This document shows, piece by piece, positions 14,821 to 21,989 of a stretch of 28,537 bases of DNA. The notes under the pieces are model-generated. The model did no database searches and was not told the origin of the DNA. It was given only the letters and a program-made list of their open reading frames with translations. Made by a program: the position numbers and the translations under genes. The first letter of the stretch is position 1. Each line of letters opens with the position of its first letter. Source of the stretch: JBHENW01 sp046261875 (GTDB lineage: Bacteria > Acidobacteriota > Thermoanaerobaculia > UBA5066 > Gp7-AA6); assembly GCA_046261875.1 (NCBI GenBank), contig JBHENW010000157.1, forward strand, positions 1 through 28,537, written 5' to 3'.

Positions 14821-17133
14821 ATGAACCGACCACCGCGCGGCCGGGAGGCCCACTCCGTCCCCGGGATCATCGGTGTCCTACTCGTGCTCGGCGCCTTCGC
14901 CGACACGCTGCAGGCGCAGACGGCTTCGCGCTTCTACACCGTTCCGCACTGTCGGGTCGTGGACACGCGGGGGCCCAACGGGCCATATGGCGGGCCGGCG
15001 CTGGCCGCGAGCACGAGCCGGACCTTCGGCTTCACGCAGTGCGGGGTCTCCCCCACGGCGCGCGCCGTTGCCCTGAACGTGACGGTCACGGGATCCACGG
15101 TGTCCGGATACCTGGCGCTGTACCCTTCCGGAGGGGCAGCGCCGCTCTCCTCGACGATCAACTTCCGCACCGCCCAGACCCGGGCCAACAACGCGATCGT
15201 CAAGCTCGGAGCCGGCGCGCTCCTGTCGGTGGCGGCGGGGTACAGCACCGGCACCGCGCACTTCATCATCGATCTCATCGGTTACTTCGACAGTCCGACC
15301 AACAACCAGCCGCCCATCGTCAACGCCGGAGCGGACCGGTCGATCACGCTGCCCACCGGCACGACTTTGACGGGAACCGCGAGCGACGACGGCAAACCCA
15401 ACCCGCCCGCGACTCTGACGTACGCCTGGAGCGAGGTCGCCGGAGTCGGCAACGTCATCTTCGGTACCCCCAACGCCCTCTCCACGACCACCACGTTCAG
15501 CGGTCCGGGGAGCTACACGCTGCGCCTGACCGTCAGCGACAGCCAGATCTCCCGCACGGACGACGTGCTCGTCCTCGTCAATCCGGCGGTGGGCGCCAAC
15601 GTCGGCCGCTTCCTGGAGCAGGCGACCTGGGGTCCGAGCGACCCCCTGATCTCTGCCGTCCAGTCGGTCGGCATCGCGGCCTACCTCCAGGGGCAGTTCG
15701 TCGCGCCCCCATCGGGTTATCCCTCGCTGCCGCTCTGGCCCACGACCGCTCCGGCCACCTGCGACGCAATCTGCGTCCGGGACAACTACTCCATGTACCC
15801 GCTTCAGCGGAGGTTCTTCGCCAACGCGCTCTACGGGCAGGATCAGCTGCGCCAGCGCGTGGCCTGGGCGCTGCACCAGATGTTCGTCGTTTCCGGCCGG
15901 GACGTCACGCTGCCGAGCTGGATGTCGCCTTACCTCCAGATTCTGGAGCGCAATGCGTTCGGCAGCTACCGGCAGCTTCTCCACGAGATCACCCTCAGCC
16001 CCGCGATGGGGCGCTACCTCGACATGGTCTCGAGCACGCGGACCAACCCGAACGAGAACTACGCTCGCGAGATCCTTCAGCTCTTCTCGATCGGTACCGA
16101 CCTGCTCAACATCGACGGCACGCCGCAGCTCGACTCGAATGGCGAGCCGCTGCCCTCCTATGACCAGGCGATCGTGGAAGGGTTCACGAAAGTCTTCACG
16201 GGCTGGAGGCTGGCGGGCAACGTCGCGCCGGGCACGCCGGACTACATCTCCCCCATGGTCCATGTCGCCGCCAACCACGACCTGACGGACAAGCAGCTGT
16301 TGAACGGGGTCATCCTGCCGGCGGGTCAGACCGGAGACCAGGACCTCAACGCGGCCCTGGACAACATCTTCTATCACCCAAACGTCGGGCCGTTCGTGTC
16401 CAAGCACCTCATCAGGCATCTCGTCACGAGCAACCCGAGCCCGGCCTACGTCGCCCGGGTCGCAGGGGTCTTCAACAACGACGGGACCGGCGCGCGCGGG
16501 AACCTCCGGGCAGTCGTGGAGGCCGTGCTCATGGACGTGGAGGCGCGGAACGACACGCTCCCGAACCCGAACTCCGGACATCTCAAGGAGCCCGTTCTCT
16601 TCTTGACCAACGTCCTGCGCGCCTTCAGCGTCCGTTCCGCCAACGGCACGGTCAACAGCGACGGCTACCTGAACCCCCAGATCACCAACCAGGACCAGGA
16701 CGTCTTCCGCCCCCCGACGGTCTTCAGCTACTACCCCGCCGACTTCATCGCTCCCGGGGCGCCGGGCGTGTACGGGCCGGAGTTCGGCATCCTGTCGGCC
16801 TCCACCGCTCTGCGCCGGGCGAACATGGTCAATGCGCTCCTCGGCAACATGGGGCTCAACCCGACCAACGCCTACATCACGATCGTCCCGACCGGGGCCA
16901 ACGCTCCCGCGGGCACGGGAATCGACCTGAACCCGTGGCTCGGCCTGGCGAGCAACCCGGCGGCCATGGTCGTCGCTCTGAACCGGATCATGATGCACGG
17001 CGCCATGTCGCCCCAGATGCAATCGAGTCTCATCACGGCCATCAATGCGGTCCCCGCCACCAATGCGCTGCTGCGGGTGCGGCAGGCGATTTACCTGGTT
17101 GCGACATCGTCGCAGTACCAGGTGCAGAGGTAG
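14821..17133 (+). CDS. Secreted DUF1800 protein with N-terminal surface module and PKD-like domain
   Basis: A 770-aa exported protein. An N-terminal signal region (hydrophobic GIIGVLLVLGAFADTLQA, cleavage near residue 33) is followed by a beta module at 37-157 (FYTVPHCRVVDTR to FIIDLIGYF). A PKD/Ig-like domain covers about 163-255 (PPIVNAGADRSITLPTG to YTLRLTVSD), and DUF1800 covers about 262-770. DUF1800 landmarks are FLEQATWGPSD, NENYAREILQLFSIG (411-425), KEPVLFLTNVLRAF and PPTVFSYYPADF. Function unknown; DUF1800 genes are usually paired with DUF1501 genes, as here (4 nt downstream). The start at 14821 is chosen because of GGAGAGG six bases upstream and the signal sequence. The N-terminal module is homologous to the C-terminal module of the copper protein two genes on. 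Confidence 0.92.
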   Translation: MNRPPRGREAHSVPGIIGVLLVLGAFADTLQAQTASRFYTVPHCRVVDTRGPNGPYGGPALAASTSRTFGFTQCGVSPTARAVALNVTVTGSTVSGYLALYPSGGAAPLSSTINFRTAQTRANNAIVKLGAGALLSVAAGYSTGTAHFIIDLIGYFDSPTNNQPPIVNAGADRSITLPTGTTLTGTASDDGKPNPPATLTYAWSEVAGVGNVIFGTPNALSTTTTFSGPGSYTLRLTVSDSQISRTDDVLVLVNPAVGANVGRFLEQATWGPSDPLISAVQSVGIAAYLQGQFVAPPSGYPSLPLWPTTAPATCDAICVRDNYSMYPLQRRFFANALYGQDQLRQRVAWALHQMFVVSGRDVTLPSWMSPYLQILERNAFGSYRQLLHEITLSPAMGRYLDMVSSTRTNPNENYAREILQLFSIGTDLLNIDGTPQLDSNGEPLPSYDQAIVEGFTKVFTGWRLAGNVAPGTPDYISPMVHVAANHDLTDKQLLNGVILPAGQTGDQDLNAALDNIFYHPNVGPFVSKHLIRHLVTSNPSPAYVARVAGVFNNDGTGARGNLRAVVEAVLMDVEARNDTLPNPNSGHLKEPVLFLTNVLRAFSVRSANGTVNSDGYLNPQITNQDQDVFRPPTVFSYYPADFIAPGAPGVYGPEFGILSASTALRRANMVNALLGNMGLNPTNAYITIVPTGANAPAGTGIDLNPWLGLASNPAAMVVALNRIMMHGAMSPQMQSSLITAINAVPATNALLRVRQAIYLVATSSQYQVQR

Positions 17134-17137
17134 AACG

Positions 17138-18544
17138 ATGGAACAGTCACGCAGGGACTTCTTCTTCAGGACGAGCTGCGCCGCCCTCGGCGCCGCGGCC
17201 TTCTCGGCGGGGGTCGAGCACTTCGGCCTGATCAGCGCGCTCGCCGAAGAGCAGGCGCCGACGGACTACAAGGCGCTCGTCTGCATCTTCCTGAGCGGCG
17301 GCAACGACAGCAACAACTGCGTGGTCCCGCTCCATACGACCGGATACAACCAGTACCTCTCCGTTCGCGGCTCGGCGGGACTTGCGATTCCGCAGGGCAA
17401 CCTCCTCCCGGTGACGCCGCCTTCGATGGGTCTCCCCTTCGGGCTGCATCCGAACCTCACCGGTCTCCACCAGCTGTGGAACCTCGGCAAGATGGCGGTC
17501 GTCACGAACGTCGGGCCGCTCATCGAGCCGACGACGCGCACGACCTACCGCAACGGGACCGCGGACCGGCCCTACCAGCTCTTCTCCCATTCCGACCAGG
17601 TCACGCAGTCGCAGACCGGGCGGCCCGACACGCGCAGCCAGACCGGCTGGGCGGGGCGCGTCGCGGACCGGACGATCTCGTTGAACGGCGGCTCGGCCTT
17701 TCCGATGGTGACGTCGATCACCGGCTCGGCGGTCTTCGGCATCGGCGTGAACACGCGTCCGCTGGCGATCGGCACGGGCCCGCTCAACACGGTGCTCGTC
17801 CTGTCGGGGTTCAACACCACGCCGGAAGCGGTCGCGCGCAGGAACCAGATGGACTTCCTCCGCACGATCGACCGGGCGGCGACGCTCATCAAGTCCACGG
17901 GCGACACGACGCAGCAGGCCCTCTCCATCGGCGCCGCCTTCAGCGTCGATCCGACGCTCACGGTCACCTTCCCGAACACCGGCCTGGGCAACCAGCTGCG
18001 TCAGGTCGCGAAAGTCATCAAGTTGAACCAGACCGCGCCCGCGCTCTCGCTCAACCGGCAGATCTTCTTCTGCTCGATCGGCGGCTTCGACACGCACCAG
18101 AACCAGCTCGGCTCGCACGTCACGCTGCTCGGCCAGCTCTCCGCCGCGATGAAGGCCTTTTACGACGAGATGGTCGCGCAGGGTCTCCAGGACCGCGTGA
18201 CGCAGTTCACCCTGTCGGACTTCGGCCGGACGTTCCAGCCGGCGGGCGGGGGCGGCGTCGTGGGCACGGACCACGGCTGGGGAAGCCACCAGTTCGTCGC
18301 CGGCGGCTCGGTCATCGGCGGCAATTTCTACGGCGTGCCGCACACGAACGGCACCATCTTCCCTTCGCTCGTGCTGTCCGGGCCGGACGACACGGACTCG
18401 AGGGGCCGGTGGATCCCGACGGCGGCCGTCGACCAGTACGCGGGAACCCTCGCGAGCTGGTTCGGCCTGTCTCCGGCGGACCTTCCCCTCGTCTTCCCGC
18501 TCATCGGCCGGTTCACGACTCCGAACCTCGGGTTCATGGCATGA
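17138..18544 (+). CDS. Tat-exported DUF1501 protein
   Basis: A 468-aa protein with a twin-arginine signal, SRRDFFFRTSCAALGAAAFSA (residues 4-24), so it is exported folded and may carry a cofactor or metal. The body shows DUF1501 landmarks of an alkaline-phosphatase-like fold: CIFLSGGNDSNNCVVPL, FDTHQNQLGSH, TLSDFGRTFQPAG and GTDHGWGSHQFVAGG, which together supply conserved Asp/His candidates for metal binding. The enzymatic role of DUF1501 is not established. It begins 4 nt after the DUF1800 stop, and the pair is a recurring operon in several phyla. The conserved Tat motif fixes the ATG at 17138, although the frame is open upstream. It is intact. Confidence 0.93.
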   Translation: MEQSRRDFFFRTSCAALGAAAFSAGVEHFGLISALAEEQAPTDYKALVCIFLSGGNDSNNCVVPLHTTGYNQYLSVRGSAGLAIPQGNLLPVTPPSMGLPFGLHPNLTGLHQLWNLGKMAVVTNVGPLIEPTTRTTYRNGTADRPYQLFSHSDQVTQSQTGRPDTRSQTGWAGRVADRTISLNGGSAFPMVTSITGSAVFGIGVNTRPLAIGTGPLNTVLVLSGFNTTPEAVARRNQMDFLRTIDRAATLIKSTGDTTQQALSIGAAFSVDPTLTVTFPNTGLGNQLRQVAKVIKLNQTAPALSLNRQIFFCSIGGFDTHQNQLGSHVTLLGQLSAAMKAFYDEMVAQGLQDRVTQFTLSDFGRTFQPAGGGGVVGTDHGWGSHQFVAGGSVIGGNFYGVPHTNGTIFPSLVLSGPDDTDSRGRWIPTAAVDQYAGTLASWFGLSPADLPLVFPLIGRFTTPNLGFMA

Positions 18545-18616
18545 TCGGACGATCCGGCCGATCCCTGCTCATCGCCGCTTGACGCACCGGGCTGCCCGTT
18601 CCCGCATGAGGGACTC

Positions 18617-19702
18617 GTGAGGCTCCTCCTCCGGGGGGCGGCGCCTGTTCTCGCCCTGCTCGCCACGGCCGCGGTCGTCGGCCGGCCGTCCGCGAGCGAA
18701 AGGACTCCTCCGCCGCCCCGCCTGGCGATCGCGGCGCCGGGAAGGGCCCCCACCATCGTGAACCTGCGCGCGATCCAGTTCCAGTGGGACTTCTACGCGC
18801 CCGGCGTCGTCGGAGGGTCGAGCATCACGCTCACCGCCGGCCAGACGTACGAGTTCCGAATCTACAGCGGAGATTTCAAGGGGCTCGACGGGCACGGGTT
18901 CAGCGGCGTCGCGGCGATCGGGCTTCCGGGCGGCGCGATCCTCAATTCCGGTGAGCCCCCGGTCGTGTACACGATCACGCCGACGACCGTGGGGACCTTC
19001 GGCTTCCAGTGCACGAATTTCTGCGGTCTCGGGCACGACGGGATGGTGGGAACCATCCAGGTCGTGTCGGACGCCTGCCCGCCGACCGTCTCGTCGATCA
19101 GCCCGACGTGGGGGCCGGTCGCCGGAGGCAGCCTCGTCACTCTTTCGGGCGCGTGCTTCGCGCCCGGCGCGACGGTGACCTTCGGCGGGGCCGCCGCGAC
19201 GGGCGTCACGGTGGCGGCCACCACGATCACGGCGACCACCCCTCCCCACGCCGCGGGTCTGGTCGCCGTCGTGGTCACGAACCCGGACACGCAGAACGCC
19301 ACGGTGCCGAACGGCTTCAAGTACGGGGCGACCGGCTTCTTCACGGTCGCGCCCTGCCGCGTCGTGGACACGCGCAACGCCGCCGGTCCGCTCGGGGGCC
19401 CGGCCCTCGCCGCCGGCGCCGGTCGGACCTTCACAGTGACCGGGCAGTGCAACATCCCCGCGTCAGCGAAAGCGGTTTCCGCCAACGTGACGGTCACGGG
19501 GCCGTCCAGCGGCGGGCACCTGACGGTCTTTCCGGGGGGGACGCCCCTCTCGACGGCGTCCACGATCAACTTCGCCGCCGGCCAGACTCGAGCCAACAAC
19601 GCCGTGCTGCCGCTCGACGCCGCCGGGCGCCTCGGCGTGCGCTGCGTGCAGGCCTCGGGCGCGACGCACTTCCTGCTCGACGTCAACGGGTACTTTCGCT
19701 AG
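18617..19702 (+). CDS. CuA-type cupredoxin, TIG domain and surface-module fusion
   Basis: A 361-aa exported protein. The signal is at 1-22 (RLLLRGAAPVLALLATAAVV). Residues 46-152 form a cytochrome-oxidase-subunit-II-like cupredoxin domain: AIQFQWDFYAPG resembles the COX2 strand, and H93 with C132, C136, H140 and M143 (CTNFCGLGHDGM) reproduces the CuA ligand pattern C-x3-C-x3-H-x2-M. The usual glutamate between the cysteines is asparagine here. Residues 155-237 are an IPT/TIG Ig-like domain (TVSSISPTWGPVAGGSLVTL). Residues 239-361 are a module (FFTVAPCRVVDTR to LLDVNGYF) homologous to the N-terminus of the DUF1800 protein. No membrane anchor or oxidase subunit is nearby, so it is a soluble or surface electron carrier or copper protein by inference. 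The GTG start at 18617 has GAGGGA upstream. Confidence 0.88.
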   Translation: MRLLLRGAAPVLALLATAAVVGRPSASERTPPPPRLAIAAPGRAPTIVNLRAIQFQWDFYAPGVVGGSSITLTAGQTYEFRIYSGDFKGLDGHGFSGVAAIGLPGGAILNSGEPPVVYTITPTTVGTFGFQCTNFCGLGHDGMVGTIQVVSDACPPTVSSISPTWGPVAGGSLVTLSGACFAPGATVTFGGAAATGVTVAATTITATTPPHAAGLVAVVVTNPDTQNATVPNGFKYGATGFFTVAPCRVVDTRNAAGPLGGPALAAGAGRTFTVTGQCNIPASAKAVSANVTVTGPSSGGHLTVFPGGTPLSTASTINFAAGQTRANNAVLPLDAAGRLGVRCVQASGATHFLLDVNGYFR

Positions 19703-19841
19703 GCGCGCCCGCCCCGGCGCCGAGCGGGGGCCTGCCGACGCGGTGCCGGTCGATCCAATACGCGAGGAAGAAGGTCCCCGGGGAGGCGCGCGGCGCGACG
19801 GGCTTGGAACCCAGCGCCACGCCGAAATGGCCCAGGAACAT
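19683..19841 (-). pseudogene. Remnant of a polytopic membrane protein gene (N-terminus only)
   Basis: From an ATG at 19841 on the minus strand the frame reads MFLGHFGVALGSKPVAPRAS and then PGTFFLAYWIDRH. This matches the characteristic start of a widespread uncharacterised integral membrane family (GHF-x-VG-x-A-x-K-x-APR-x-S-x-GTLFLA). The similarity stops after about 28 codons; the rest to the stop at 19683 is Gly/Pro-rich without helices, and only 52 codons remain. The full family is several times longer, so this is a truncated or decayed gene. It faces the copper-protein stop (20-nt overlap with that gene's end) and lies before the JmjC-like gene. Identification rests on recalled family similarity. 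Confidence 0.6.
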
Positions 19842-19929
19842 CTCACCGGGATCATAGCGAACGGTCTTTTCCACGAGGGTGCTCGGAGAGCGGCACCGGC
19901 GTGCCATCGGGCTCTTCCCTCGCGGGCGG

Positions 19930-19935
19930 TATACT
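19930..19935 (+). promoter_or_regulatory. -10 hexamer upstream of JmjC-like gene
   Basis: TATACT, close to consensus, lies 14 nt before the ATG at 19950. It would give a leader of only about 7 nt with no Shine-Dalgarno sequence. No clear -35 is seen at 16-18 bp. Confidence 0.45.
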
Positions 19936-19949
19936 CGTTCAACACGCCC

Positions 19950-20936
19950 ATGGGACTGCCAGAGCGGATCTTCAGCGCGGAGCCGGGGAGCTTTCGGACG
20001 CAGTTCAACCGCCTGCCGTTCTCCTTTTCCCACAACCTGGGAAACCATCCGCTCTTCGAGCTGCCTCGTCTGATCGAGCTCTGCCGATTGCTCGACCGCA
20101 CCCCCGGCCGGACGAGCTTCCAATCGGCGGATTGCCGCGTGAGCCAGGGATGGCGCGTCCCCCTCCCCCAGCAGGTCTCCTCGGCGGCGGAGGCGATCGA
20201 GCGCATCCACGAGTCCGGCTCGTGGGTCCTCCTCAAGGGGGTCCAGGAGGATCCAGAGTACGGCGAGGTGCTGCGCCGGTTCCTCGCCGAGCTTCAGGAC
20301 TTGACCGGCAGGGACCTGCGCCGCGAGATCACGTGGTCCGACGCCTACGTGTTCGTCGCCTCTCCCCGCGCGCTGACCCCGTACCACATCGACCACGAAT
20401 CCAACTTCCTCCTCCAGATCCACGGCGAGAAAGAGCTGAACCTGTTCGATCCGTCCGACCGCACGATCCTGACCGACGAAGAAATCGAGCGCTACTACAT
20501 CGGCGAGATGAGCGCCGCGGTCTACCGCGAGGAAGTCCAGCCGAAGGCTTACGTTTTCCGGCTCCAGCCGGGCGTCGGCGCGCATCATCCCGCGCGCGCC
20601 CCCCACTGGGTGCGCAACGGCGATGATTACTCCGTCTCGCTGAGCATCCCGTTTTGTCTGCGGGAGAACGACCTCGAGGCGCGCGTGTACCAGGTCAACC
20701 ACCACCTGCGCAAGCTGCGGCTCTCCCCGACCCCCCCGGGACAGTCGGCTCTGCGCGACAAGGCGAAAATCCTGCTGCTCGGAAACTTCGGCCACAAGCC
20801 GAAGACGAAGGCGGAGGTCATCCGCTTCGGCTACAAGAAGTACATCGCTCCGATCATCCTCGCGCGCCGGCTCATGAACCGCGTGCGCGGCCGGAGCGTG
20901 GCTTCGGCACACAACCTCAGCCCCGGCCCCTCCTAG
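19950..20936 (+). CDS. JmjC/cupin-like 2-oxoglutarate Fe(II) oxygenase
   Basis: A 328-aa cytoplasmic protein. The double-stranded beta-helix core begins YVFVASPRALTPYHIDHESN, which supplies the H-x-D iron pair (H146, D148). IHGEKELNLFDPSDR matches the strand that holds 2-oxoglutarate in JmjC-like cupins, and the distal histidine lies in GAHHPARAPHWV (H213 or H219). This layout matches bacterial cupin-like/JmjC hydroxylases, which act on proteins or small molecules; the substrate is unknown. The C-terminal third (LRKLRLSPTPPG to YIAPIILARRLMNRV) is basic. The start at 19950 is supported by TATACT upstream and by loss of sensible sequence before it. It lies between two gene remnants, suggesting insertion or rearrangement. 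Confidence 0.82.
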   Translation: MGLPERIFSAEPGSFRTQFNRLPFSFSHNLGNHPLFELPRLIELCRLLDRTPGRTSFQSADCRVSQGWRVPLPQQVSSAAEAIERIHESGSWVLLKGVQEDPEYGEVLRRFLAELQDLTGRDLRREITWSDAYVFVASPRALTPYHIDHESNFLLQIHGEKELNLFDPSDRTILTDEEIERYYIGEMSAAVYREEVQPKAYVFRLQPGVGAHHPARAPHWVRNGDDYSVSLSIPFCLRENDLEARVYQVNHHLRKLRLSPTPPGQSALRDKAKILLLGNFGHKPKTKAEVIRFGYKKYIAPIILARRLMNRVRGRSVASAHNLSPGPS

Positions 20937-20937
20937 C

Positions 20938-21426
20938 GTCGGGGGGAGCTCGGGCGCCGAGCTCTTCCGTAGTTCCGGCCTCCTCCGGATCAACGGCTCG
21001 GCGGGCGCCGAAGTGTTCGCGGTCACGTCCGCGAGCGGCGGGTTCGGTTTCACCCGTGACGTCGGCAACATCGTCATGAGCGCCACGGAGATCGAGGCGC
21101 TCACGCTGAACGCCCTCGGGGGAGACGATCGTGTGGCAACGATCGGCCTGCCGGGAACGTCCCAGTCTCTGAGCGGCGGCGCCCACACGGCCGCCGACGT
21201 CCTCGACGTGGACGCCCTGGGGAGCTGCGCGGTGTCCACGCCGGGAAGCTTCACGATCACGGGCGCTCAGCCGATCACGTTCACCGAGTTCGAGACGGTG
21301 AATCTGATCAACGAGTGCGGGGCTGTGGCGAACGTCCCGACGCTCTCTCCGCTGGCCCTGGCGGCCCTCGGAACTCTTTTGGCGATCGCGGCGCTGCTCG
21401 TGATGAGGCTCCAGAGCTCTGCCTAG
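20938..21426 (+). pseudogene. 3' fragment of an IPTL-CTERM-type surface protein gene
   Basis: The frame is open from the JmjC-like stop to the TAG at 21424 but has no start codon before a GTG at 21013, no ribosome-binding site and no signal peptide. The translation carries a calcium-repeat-like beta segment (RDVGNIVMSATEIEALTLNA, then LGGDDRV). Next come GSFTITGAQPITFTEFETV and a sorting tail of VPTLS, a hydrophobic helix (PLALAALGTLLAIAALLVM) and a basic end. This is the IPTL-CTERM layout of exosortase-type surface proteins in Gram-negatives. Without an export signal the protein cannot reach the envelope, so it is read as the surviving C-terminus of a larger gene. A missed frameshift upstream or an assembly join are alternatives. 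Confidence 0.65.
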
Positions 21427-21575
21427 CGAACTTGGAGGTGCGGTGGCGGCTCAGACCGCATTCGGCCCGAGCCGCTGACCTGCCCCCGGAGCCGGGTCGG
21501 AGGGGCCCGGTTCACCGCGCGGACTCGCAAGTACGAATGGACGGATGGGAGGATCAGGGCCGAGGTGAACGCATC
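21427..21575. other. Intergenic stretch, nothing recognised
   Basis: About 150 nt between the surface-protein fragment and the tRNA-Asp gene. It is GC-rich with short imperfect repeats only; no gene, promoter or terminator could be supported. Confidence 0.4.
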
Positions 21576-21652
<77 letters not shown>

Positions 21653-21687
21653 GCGATCGAACGGCGCATCATACAGAAGAAGCCCCG

Positions 21688-21718
21688 AGCTGTCAGCTGT
21701 CAGCTGTCAGCTGTCAGC
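21688..21718 (+). repeat. Tandem heptamer repeat AGCTGTC, 4.4 copies
   Basis: Four perfect copies of AGCTGTC (21688-21715) are followed by a partial AGC. The repeat lies upstream of tRNA-Asp on the minus strand. It contains overlapping AGCTGTCAGCT near-palindromes. It may be a slippage-prone microsatellite. Confidence 0.9.
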
Positions 21719-21736
21719 GGAACTGAGCATTAGGTT

Positions 21737-21780
21737 CGCGGCGCGAGCAGTCTCCGTCCTCGGAGGAGCCTCGCGCCGCG
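21737..21780. repeat. Long palindrome between tRNA-Asp and tRNA-Val
   Basis: A perfect 11-bp inverted repeat CGCGGCGCGAG/CTCGCGCCGCG encloses a second stem CTCCG/CGGAG with a TCCT loop. No T tract follows on either strand, so it is not a standard terminator. It may be an extragenic palindromic element or a processing/spacer structure of a tRNA-Val-tRNA-Asp precursor. Confidence 0.75.
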
Positions 21781-21826
21781 GGAGCGAAGCGCCAGCGAGG
21801 CGCAGCCGAGCCAGCGGAGCGACGTG

Positions 21827-21901
21827 TGGTGGGGGGTGCAGGGGTCGAACCTGCGACATCCTGCGTGTAAAGCAGGCGCTCTACCTCTGAGCTAACCCCC
21901 C
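21827..21901 (-). tRNA. tRNA-Val (anticodon UAC)
   Basis: A 75-nt cloverleaf with encoded CCA. The acceptor stem is GGGGGGT/ACCCCCC with discriminator A. The D arm is TAGCTCAGAGGTAGAGC, the anticodon stem-loop CCTGC-TTTACAC-GCAGG with anticodon TAC, and the T arm GCAGGTTCGACCCCTGC. It is in the same orientation as tRNA-Asp, which lies 174 nt downstream on the minus strand. Confidence 0.97.
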
Positions 21902-21913
21902 CCAGGGGGATTG

Positions 21914-21933
21914 GGGGGACCACAAGGTCCCCC
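21914..21933 (-). terminator. Hairpin after the EAL gene, possible terminator
   Basis: A perfect 8-bp stem GGGGGACC/GGTCCCCC has a 4-nt loop. It lies between the EAL gene stop (21990) and tRNA-Val on the same strand. There is no T run, so intrinsic termination would be weak; it could also mark the tRNA precursor 5' end. Confidence 0.4.
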
Positions 21934-21989
21934 GCCGAGCTTCGGCGCGGTCGGAGAGCGCGGCGAAGCGGACATCGTAGCCGCTCCTA

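Noticed and set aside
18606..18620. Four-codon minicistron (ATG to TGA) overlapping the copper-protein GTG as GTGA
   Set aside because: It could couple translation, but a 4-codon frame is too short to separate from chance, and its ATG contains part of the likely ribosome-binding site of the real gene.
21427..21575. Possible insertion-sequence end near TGACCTGCCCCC
   Set aside because: No matching inverted partner or transposase sequence was found nearby.
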